Of a stretch of 10,080 nucleotides of DNA, positions 1-5,453 are shown one piece after another. Under the pieces are notes generated by a model. That model made no database searches. It was not told the DNA's origin and saw only the letters and a program-made list of their open reading frames with translations. Source of the stretch: a bacterium. Lineage in GTDB: Bacteria > Planctomycetota > Planctomycetia > Pirellulales > Pirellulaceae. How positions within the stretch are numbered: the stretch's first letter is position 1; every line of letters begins with the position of its first letter. The DNA lies in contig JAUIHJ010000265.1 of NCBI GenBank assembly GCA_030432015.1, positions 1 through 10,080 on the forward strand, in the 5' to 3' direction. The translations under genes were made by a program, and so were the position numbers.

Positions 1-79
1 TATCTTCCGAGTTGTAGATCGTCAGTTGAACCGTGTCCCGGTCGGGGACCGTGGAAAGATCGACATTCTCAGCCTGCAA
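1..79. repeat. Direct repeat, copy 1: duplicated coding segment of tandem paralogues
   Basis: This segment aligns without gaps to 1449-1527. Twenty-six consecutive bases (3-28 against 1451-1476) are identical. It encodes the start of the mature protein in the partial left-edge gene. Within the 24-codon identical-protein block I count ten base differences (2, 29, 38, 41, 44, 47, 53, 59, 65, 68). All are third codon positions and all are synonymous. The first difference beyond the block, at 75, changes Q to P. Confidence 0.85.
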
Positions 80-172
80 GTTCGCGCTCAGCAAGCTTGT
101 CCCAACCAAAACCGCGAACGAGGTGAATAGGACGAACAGGATGACTCGAAGGGTGTCAGGCGTATGTCTCAT
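1..172 (-). CDS. DUF4139-type exported protein, N-terminal part only (runs off left edge)
   Basis: Only the first 57 codons and one extra base are in the window. They begin at ATG 172-170 on the minus strand. The start gives a clear signal peptide: a short basic n-region (MRHTPDTLR), a hydrophobic core (VILFVLFTSFAVLVG) and a likely signal peptidase I site after NLQA at residue 34. The next residues (ENVDLSTVPDRDTVQLTIYN...) are identical to the mature N-terminus of the gene just upstream, so this is a tandem paralogue. Its start codon overlaps the stop codon of that gene by 4 bp (TCAT on the plus strand, ATGA on the coding strand), which suggests translational coupling in one operon. The family assignment rests on the paralogue, because the DUF4139 core itself lies outside the window. 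The function is unknown; an exported, probably cell-envelope protein is inferred. Confidence 0.85.
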   Translation of the reverse strand, partial: MRHTPDTLRVILFVLFTSFAVLVGTSLLSANLQAENVDLSTVPDRDTVQLTIYNSED

Positions 173-1602
173 GGCTTCATCACCTCCGCCGTTTCCAGCG
201 TGACGTTGTTCTGTTTGGCATTGCGGCCGAGGTGTGTGGTCACTTCGTAGAGCAAATCAACCTGCTCGCTCGCAGGCACGGTGGACGTGTACTGCACCGT
301 GCGAAAGTCGTGGTTCGTGGCGGTCAACTCGCTACGAAAGTCGACATGACCGTCAAGCGGCCGGCGGACCTCCAGTTCGACTGGCTTGTCCGAGTAGTTT
401 CTCACGCGTTGCGCATACATCGCGTGATCGTCCCAGCCAACGACCGAACTATTCACCTGAACTTGAATATCCGGCGCATCGACGCGCCGAAACACATCCG
501 TCCCAGTAAGGTGCAGCCAAATGTTGTCGCGCCAAAACTTCAGTCGGATCAGCTCAAAAATGACCTCGGGGTCTGGCCCTAAGTTCAATTCGATCTTGTC
601 CCCGATGGCGACATACTTGATCGACTGAGCCATCAGGTAGCTCAGGCCGTCACGCCCGTTGTCGCGGAAGACGCGCACCTCGCCATCCGGCAACGGCGTC
701 GTGCCCAGGTTCGAATCCTTGTCATTCCGCATCAGGTACATGCGGACCAACTCCTGACCATATTCCGGTTCACGGTAACGGTATTGAATCTGTAACGGCA
801 CATCGACCGGCTTCAAGCTTCGCATCCGCTTGGACCAGCCGTTGGCGACGGTTTCGGTCCCTTCAATCGTGTAGATGAAGTATTCGCTCAACCCTTCTTT
901 GATCATTTCCTTGGGGGCCTCCGGTGCGGCGGCACTGCTGGGCATTGCCGTCCGGCTCATCAAACTGCGCTTCACCCCTTTACTAAGTCGTGCCAGCGAT
1001 TCTTCCTCCATTTCCTTGACCTCTTCGATCGTCACTTGAGCGAGTTGGGCAATCTTTTCCACCAGATTGATCTTGCCCACCACCAGTCGGACCTGGGCCT
1101 CTTCGTATTCTTCGCCCGAGTTGTTATGCACCCGCACAAAGCCCTCGAAGCCGACCTTCGATTCTTCGCGATTGGCAACCAGCACGTAGTCCGCAGTCCA
1201 ACGGATGCCGCTGGTGAAGTAGGTGATTTCGATGGTTGCTTCGCCGTCAATCTCGCTGGCCACATTCCAGTACAGCATGTGTGGCTTGGCGCGTGGGAAG
1301 GTCGTGTCGAGCACTTCCAGCTTGTCGGGATCGGTCAAGAACCGCAATTCCACGGAAGTTGGATCGATCAACGTGTTGGCCCAACTGAATTGCAGCGGGT
1401 TGCCTCCTTTCTTGAAGCTGACTTTCCGTGTCTCGCGAACCAGCGTAATGTCTTCCGAGTTGTAGATCGTCAGTTGGACCGTGTCGCGATCCGGCACCGT
1501 CGAAAGGTCGACGTTTTCAGCCGGCAATGCCGGGACGAATGCCAACCCGGCGCAGCCAACAATCAACTGCATGAGGAAACAACGTGAAATTACAGATCGC
1601 AT
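169..1602 (-). CDS. Exported DUF4139 domain-containing protein
   Basis: The protein has 477 aa from the chosen ATG at 1602. An in-frame ATG at 1641 would add 13 polar residues ahead of the signal peptide and is less likely. The signal peptide covers about residues 1-28 (basic start, hydrophobic core, ALPA before ENVDL). An IVGC stretch at residues 14-17 resembles a lipobox but sits in the middle of the hydrophobic run. The N-terminal beta-rich part carries FSWANTLID (72-80). The DUF4139 part follows: EITYFTSGIRWTADYVL (about 125-141), EEAQVRLVVG (167-176), a charged helical, alanine/proline-rich linker (about 180-235), then SEYFIYTIEGTETV and a beta-rich C-terminus with FRDNGRDGLSYL. DUF4139 proteins are widespread and mostly uncharacterised; some are annotated as mucoidy inhibitor A-like. 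It sits second in a leftward operon, 136 bp after the 400-aa paralogue and overlapping the next one by 4 bp. The family call is fairly sure; the function is unknown. Confidence 0.85.
   Translation of the reverse strand: MRSVISRCFLMQLIVGCAGLAFVPALPAENVDLSTVPDRDTVQLTIYNSEDITLVRETRKVSFKKGGNPLQFSWANTLIDPTSVELRFLTDPDKLEVLDTTFPRAKPHMLYWNVASEIDGEATIEITYFTSGIRWTADYVLVANREESKVGFEGFVRVHNNSGEEYEEAQVRLVVGKINLVEKIAQLAQVTIEEVKEMEEESLARLSKGVKRSLMSRTAMPSSAAAPEAPKEMIKEGLSEYFIYTIEGTETVANGWSKRMRSLKPVDVPLQIQYRYREPEYGQELVRMYLMRNDKDSNLGTTPLPDGEVRVFRDNGRDGLSYLMAQSIKYVAIGDKIELNLGPDPEVIFELIRLKFWRDNIWLHLTGTDVFRRVDAPDIQVQVNSSVVGWDDHAMYAQRVRNYSDKPVELEVRRPLDGHVDFRSELTATNHDFRTVQYTSTVPASEQVDLLYEVTTHLGRNAKQNNVTLETAEVMKP
1449..1527. 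repeat. Direct repeat, copy 2: duplicated coding segment of tandem paralogues
   Basis: This is the counterpart of the segment at 1-79, inside the 477-aa DUF4139 gene. It encodes the first mature residues after the signal peptide. The spacing between copies (1448 bp) equals roughly one gene length, as expected for a tandem gene duplication. Confidence 0.85.
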
Positions 1603-1738
1603 AGGTCTTCTCTCGGTGGTGGACTGCCAAGGTGTGATCACAAACGGAACGAAAGGGACAGCGGGAGCCGTCGCGGAGCCTCAGGTTTGGCGGACTGCAG
1701 GCGCTAACGAATCGACGCCAACCAAACCGTACGGCGGG

Positions 1739-2941
1739 TTACCACTCGTTCTTCATGATCAGGTGCAACTTGTGGACGACCTTCTTCGCCTTGCCGTCGG
1801 CGCCGCGCGCCGGCAAGTCGGTGTGCAGCACGACTTTGTCGAACGTGCTGCGCTGCTGATCGATACCGTCTGGAAACGTCGTTTGCGGGCCGATGACCCA
1901 CTCCACGTCACGTCCATTGTCGCTGGAGACTTCATTTCGCACGGCCCGCACATTTTCGGCAACGTCCAGCGTGATCGCGCGATCTTTGAAATTCTCGATC
2001 TCGAATTTGACGATCACCTCGCGATTGTAAAGATTTCCCGCGACCCGTTTCTGCTCGTTCTTTTCAATCGTGCGAACCACGACCACGTCCTGGGCGGTTC
2101 CCACGTAGAGACGCATTTCATCTTGCAGCGGCGTGAACTGGCCCCAGTCCTCGCCAATGAACGCGGTCGAACCACGGCCGTCGTCCTGAAAAATGCGGAC
2201 CTTGCCAAATTGCAGCGGGGCCTTGCCCATCTGGTTCGCCTTGTTGTTCTTGAGCACATAATGCATGGGGATCGTGAGCTTGTTCTGAGGACGATCCAGG
2301 TAGCCGAATTCCTGTGTGGAGGCCGTGTACGTTTTCTTGATCGGCACTTGCTCATATTTTTCCATCAGCATCTGTTTGGTTTCGTTGATGCCAATGGCTT
2401 TCAAAAAGTGCGTGCCAAACCCCGCCCACAAGCCCGTCGACCCAAACTCCTCGTTGGCGAAGTTCTGCAGACGAATGTACTGAGACAATACCAACGTCCG
2501 TTCGTCATTGGTGGCCACCGCGCGGTAATTGAAGCTCTTGGTCAGATTCCCCAACAGGTAGCTGATTCGCACGCGTGCCGAGCCTGAACCATCAGAGGCA
2601 ACCTGCCAAACCAGCGCGTTTTCATTCGGTGGGTAGCTGACCGAAAGGACTTTGACGTCGAGCGGTTTGGATTCGTCCGCAGGACGGGGCAACACGCGGA
2701 ACAGAATCGTATTGGGATCGATCTGCGTGTTGGCCCAGGAAAAATCGACTTGGTTGACGCCTTTGACCAGAGGCACGATCCGCTCTTCTTCGACCAACGT
2801 GGCCTGAGGATGGTCCAATTGGATCTCGACCCGCTGTCGCACGGGCAACGTGATCAACTTGACGCGTGCAAATGCTTGTGGACTAACGGTCGACAGCGTG
2901 GCCAATAGAACCAGCAGGACGGTGAGGAAACGTGGTCGCAT
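1739..2941 (-). CDS. Exported DUF4139-like protein, shortened paralogue
   Basis: The protein has 400 aa. It starts at ATG 2941 with a strong ribosome binding site (AAGGAG, 7 nt spacing) and a textbook signal peptide (MRPRFLTVLLVLLATLSTVS, cleavage probably after QAFA at residue 25). It is paralogous to the 477-aa gene next to it. Shared landmarks are FSWANTQIDPNT (67-78; FSWANTLIDPTS in the other), VRISYLLGNLTKSFNYRAVA (124-143, matching EITYFTSGIRWTADYVLVA) and GKVRIFQDDGRGSTAFI (246-262, matching GEVRVFRDNGRDGLSYL). The central segment with EEAQVRLVVG, the charged linker and SEYFIYTIEG is contracted or replaced here, which accounts for most of the length difference. It is the first gene of the leftward operon and is transcribed divergently from the sigma-factor gene. 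Function is unknown; it may have diverged or act together with its paralogues. Confidence 0.82.
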   Translation of the reverse strand: MRPRFLTVLLVLLATLSTVSPQAFARVKLITLPVRQRVEIQLDHPQATLVEEERIVPLVKGVNQVDFSWANTQIDPNTILFRVLPRPADESKPLDVKVLSVSYPPNENALVWQVASDGSGSARVRISYLLGNLTKSFNYRAVATNDERTLVLSQYIRLQNFANEEFGSTGLWAGFGTHFLKAIGINETKQMLMEKYEQVPIKKTYTASTQEFGYLDRPQNKLTIPMHYVLKNNKANQMGKAPLQFGKVRIFQDDGRGSTAFIGEDWGQFTPLQDEMRLYVGTAQDVVVVRTIEKNEQKRVAGNLYNREVIVKFEIENFKDRAITLDVAENVRAVRNEVSSDNGRDVEWVIGPQTTFPDGIDQQRSTFDKVVLHTDLPARGADGKAKKVVHKLHLIMKNEW

Positions 2942-3204
2942 GGTGAAACTCCTTGATTGCGAAACGCCAATCGATGTGGCGAAGTATTAGACGTATCCAA
3001 CGTCCATTCGGATTTCGACCACCCGAAGATTTTCGATAACGGTTCACTGGTCGGCGACCGGCGCATCGTGCCGGACGGGCCATCGTCTTGGCGGGCAACG
3101 AGTTGCGATCGGCCGGGTGGGGTCAACAAAAAAAGGGCCGTCTCCCCAGGATTTCGTGTAACCTTTGACCTGATCGCGGTAATTGCTGATACCCGGGAGA
3201 AATC
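2942..3204. promoter_or_regulatory. Divergent intergenic region between DUF4139 operon and sigma-factor operon
   Basis: This 263-bp stretch separates two divergent start codons, so it must carry at least the promoters for both directions unless transcription begins further away. I find no confident sigma-70 boxes. A GTAACC element at 3158-3163 resembles the AAC core of ECF-type -35 elements and would suit autoregulation of the sigma gene, but no convincing -10 partner stands out. Other features are an A7 run at 3128-3134 and a short imperfect dyad (CCGGC, 7 nt, GCCGG at 3058-3074). No ORF in it looks like a gene. Confidence 0.5.
2949..2954 (-). promoter_or_regulatory. Strong Shine-Dalgarno site of the 400-aa DUF4139-like gene
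   Basis: On the minus strand the sequence reads AAGGAG, then 7 nt, then ATG (2941-2939). It fixes the start of the first gene of the leftward operon. Confidence 0.75.
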
Positions 3205-3726
3205 ATGGACGCGTCGAACAGATCAGAGCAATTCGTCCAGCAACTGACCGAACATCAGAATCGGCTGTACGGGTACGTTTACTCGCTTCTGGGGGACCAC
3301 AGCCGAGCGTCCGATGTCGTGCAGGAGACCAACTTGGTCCTGTGGCGAAAAATTGACGAATTCCAAGCGGACAAGCCGTTTCTCCCCTGGGCCTTTGCGA
3401 TTGCCCGATTCCAGGTCTTGGCCCACCTGCGAGATCACCAGCGAGATCGATTCCTGTTGGATGCCGAACTGGCGGAGACACTCAGCGAAGAGGTGCAGCA
3501 GCAGGCAATCCAACTCGAAGCGGTCCGCGACGCCCTCCGCCCCTGTATGGACGCCTTGACTGCCGAACATCGCGACCTGATTGACCGCCGTTATTTCCGC
3601 GCGATGTCAGTCGCCGACGTGGCGGCAGACGTCAATCGAAACGTCAGTGCGGTAAAAGTGGCGTTGTTGCGCATTCGCCGCAATTTGGCAAATTGTGTGC
3701 AGAAGAACCTAGCGGAGGAGTCCTGA
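3205..3726 (+). CDS. ECF RNA polymerase sigma factor (Rhodopirellula/Verrucomicrobium type)
   Basis: The protein has 173 aa, a usual length for ECF sigma factors. Sigma region 2 covers about residues 13-85, with the typical core helix DVVQETNLVLWRKIDEF (37-53) and the PFLPWAFAIARFQVLAHLRD segment (58-77). Sigma region 4 covers about 110-165, with a helix-turn-helix SVADVAADVNRNVSAVKVAL (135-154) and a basic tail LRIRRNL. It matches the family of small planctomycete/verrucomicrobial sigma-70 factors. Its role is to direct RNA polymerase to a dedicated set of promoters. The start at ATG 3205 has GGGAG 5 nt upstream. The gene is followed after only 3 bp by a FecR-like membrane protein, its likely regulator, and heads the rightward operon. 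Autoregulation is likely by analogy but not shown here. Confidence 0.93.
   Translation: MDASNRSEQFVQQLTEHQNRLYGYVYSLLGDHSRASDVVQETNLVLWRKIDEFQADKPFLPWAFAIARFQVLAHLRDHQRDRFLLDAELAETLSEEVQQQAIQLEAVRDALRPCMDALTAEHRDLIDRRYFRAMSVADVAADVNRNVSAVKVALLRIRRNLANCVQKNLAEES
3714..3720 (+). promoter_or_regulatory. Shine-Dalgarno site of the FecR-LamG gene
   Basis: GGAGGAG lies inside the last codons of the sigma-factor gene, 9 nt before ATG 3730. This layout couples translation of the putative anti-sigma protein to that of the sigma factor. Confidence 0.75.
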
Positions 3727-3729
3727 TCC

Positions 3730-5412
3730 ATGCAGCCACAATTGGAAGAGCTCGAATCGCTGTTGCTGGACTGGGAAGCCGGCGAACTCGATCCGCCGGG
3801 CATCGATCGCGTCCGGGAGATCCTGCGCGGAGACGCCGCCGCACGCACTCTGTTCGTTCGCATGCAAATGCTCAGCTCGGCCCTCAAGTTGGAGGCCGAG
3901 ACAAGGATCACAGCGCCCACGACCCGGGCCGAGGTGGCAGCCACAACGCTGCCGCAACGTCGTGCCGCCCATCCTGCGGCCCGCCCCTCGCTGGTAGCGC
4001 TACGTTTCCATCAGTGGATCGCGGTGGCGGCCGCGTTCGTCATCTGCATGCTCGCCGGACGACTGGCGTATCTCGAGTTCGCCCCTGTTTCGGTGCCACC
4101 CACCGAAGCCGCCCGCGCGGCCAGTTCGCCCCCTGCGGAATCGTCGCACGAAGCGATGTCGCATGGCGTGGCCCTGGTAACGCGCTTGGTCGATATCGTT
4201 TGGGATCAGGACCAGTCGCACTTGGAGGTCGGGGACGCGCTGGCTGCGGGCCGACTCGCGATCGACTCGGGCTACGTGCAAATCGAGTTCTTCTGCGGGG
4301 CGACCGTAATCCTGGAAGGCCCCGCAGAATTCGAATTGTTTTCGGCGGAACGGGCGCGTGTTATCAGCGGCCGCTTGCGGGCTCACGTGCCTCCGGCGGC
4401 ACGGGGCTTCACCATCGACGTCGATGACATGCAGGTCGTCGATCTTGGCACCGAGTTTGGACTCGCGGTTTCGCCGGCCGGCACCCACGTCCAGGTCATC
4501 GATGGCGAAGTGGAACTCCACCAACCGGCGCAGCAAACGCGGCTTCTGACCGCAGGCCAGGCGTTGCTGCGCGGGGCCGACGGCGTTTACCAGGCAGCGA
4601 CACAACCGCACGCGCCACTGGTCGGAATCACCGATCTGGAGTCACGCGACCAGGGGCAGCACACTGCCCGCTACGAGCGTTGGAAAGCCTGGTCTGCACA
4701 GCTTCGGCGCGATCCCCGACTGGTCACGTATTATGGCTTTGACGAAGCTGACTCCTGGGAGCGGCGGCTGACGTGCGGAATCGACCCGCCGAACGGCGAA
4801 CTTGATGGCGCCATCGTCGGTGCCGGTCGCGTGACGGGACGCTGGTCAACCAAGGGGGCCCTGGAGTTCAAACGGCCCGGAGACCGAGTGCGAATTCAGA
4901 TTCCTGGCGAGTTTCAATCGCTTACCTTCGCCTGCTGGGCCAAAATCGATAGCCTCGACCGCCGTTTCAACTCGCTATTCCTGACCGACAACTACAATCA
5001 AGGCGAGCCACATTGGCAAATCCTGGAGAGCGGGCAACTCTATTTTTCCGTGCGGCCCGTTGAACGCGGAACGCCCGGGCCACACGATCGCAAAGTGCTG
5101 TCGCCACCGTTCTGGGAGCCGTCGATGAGTGGCAGATGGCTGCACCTGGCCACCACCTTCAACGTCGAGACGAAGACCGTGACGCATTTCCTCAACGGTG
5201 AAATCTTGAGCCAGGATCGGATCCCCGACGAACAGATGGTCTTCACGACGCGGATTGGTACGGCCTCCATTGGGAATTGGTCGATCCCCACCCAACCCGA
5301 GGCTCAATTTGCCATCCGCAACCTGAACGGCAGCATCGATGAATTCGCTCTCTTTTCTGCCGCCTTGACGGCCGACGAAATCAAGGCGATGTACGAACAT
5401 GGACAGCCATAA
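3730..5412 (+). CDS. FecR-like putative anti-sigma protein with LamG-like sensor domain
   Basis: The protein has 560 aa. The N-terminal 60 residues are acidic and helical (LEELESLLLDWEAGELDP..., REILRGDAAARTLFVRMQML), like the cytoplasmic sigma-binding segment of planctomycete FecR-type regulators. One membrane segment lies at about 96-116 (WIAVAAAFVICMLAG). A FecR-type domain follows at about 165-265, with GYVQIEFFCGATVILEGPAE, VISGRLRAHVPP, VVDLGTEFGLAV and VQVIDGEVELHQ. A concanavalin/LamG-like beta-sandwich ends the protein (about 333-556): YYGFDEAD, LTFACWAKID, GRWLHLATTF, FLNGE and NGSIDEFALFSAALTADEI. The inferred topology is N-terminus in the cytoplasm and LamG outside. It likely controls the sigma factor encoded 3 bp upstream in response to an extracellular ligand, perhaps a carbohydrate. 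Stop codon TAA 5410-5412 touches a possible ATG of the next gene (TAATG). Domain calls are strong; the ligand is unknown. Confidence 0.9.
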   Translation: MQPQLEELESLLLDWEAGELDPPGIDRVREILRGDAAARTLFVRMQMLSSALKLEAETRITAPTTRAEVAATTLPQRRAAHPAARPSLVALRFHQWIAVAAAFVICMLAGRLAYLEFAPVSVPPTEAARAASSPPAESSHEAMSHGVALVTRLVDIVWDQDQSHLEVGDALAAGRLAIDSGYVQIEFFCGATVILEGPAEFELFSAERARVISGRLRAHVPPAARGFTIDVDDMQVVDLGTEFGLAVSPAGTHVQVIDGEVELHQPAQQTRLLTAGQALLRGADGVYQAATQPHAPLVGITDLESRDQGQHTARYERWKAWSAQLRRDPRLVTYYGFDEADSWERRLTCGIDPPNGELDGAIVGAGRVTGRWSTKGALEFKRPGDRVRIQIPGEFQSLTFACWAKIDSLDRRFNSLFLTDNYNQGEPHWQILESGQLYFSVRPVERGTPGPHDRKVLSPPFWEPSMSGRWLHLATTFNVETKTVTHFLNGEILSQDRIPDEQMVFTTRIGTASIGNWSIPTQPEAQFAIRNLNGSIDEFALFSAALTADEIKAMYEHGQP

Positions 5413-5441
5413 TGGAAGGTAAGCGCGTGCAGTTTGAAAAT

Positions 5442-5448
5442 AAGGAAG
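5442..5448 (+). promoter_or_regulatory. Shine-Dalgarno site favouring the 5454 start of the cytochrome/DUF1549 gene
   Basis: AAGGAAG lies 5 nt before ATG 5454 (AGGA 7 nt before it). The alternative ATG 5412 overlaps the previous stop codon and has no comparable site, so 5454 is preferred. Confidence 0.6.
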
Positions 5449-5453
5449 TTCGC

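Noticed and set aside
1481..2587. Plus-strand open frame of 368 codons antisense to the DUF4139-type genes
   Set aside because: It lies opposite two convincing minus-strand genes and across their intergenic gap. Its translation shows no signal peptide or family motif, and long antisense frames are common in GC-rich DNA.
3111..3147. Terminator-like feature: A7 run flanked by CGGCC and GGCCG
   Set aside because: The stem would be short with a long loop, the T run on the minus strand is not preceded by a stable hairpin, and no gene ends here.
3165..3193. TTGACC - 17 nt - GATACC as a sigma-70 promoter for the sigma-factor gene
   Set aside because: The -10 match is poor (three of six), and transcription would start within or after the ribosome binding site, leaving almost no leader.
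3693..4427. Plus-strand open frame of 244 codons overlapping the FecR-LamG gene
   Set aside because: The translation is rich in R, G, P and A with no domain, typical of an out-of-frame reading of a GC-rich gene. The FecR-LamG frame has clear domains and a strong ribosome binding site.
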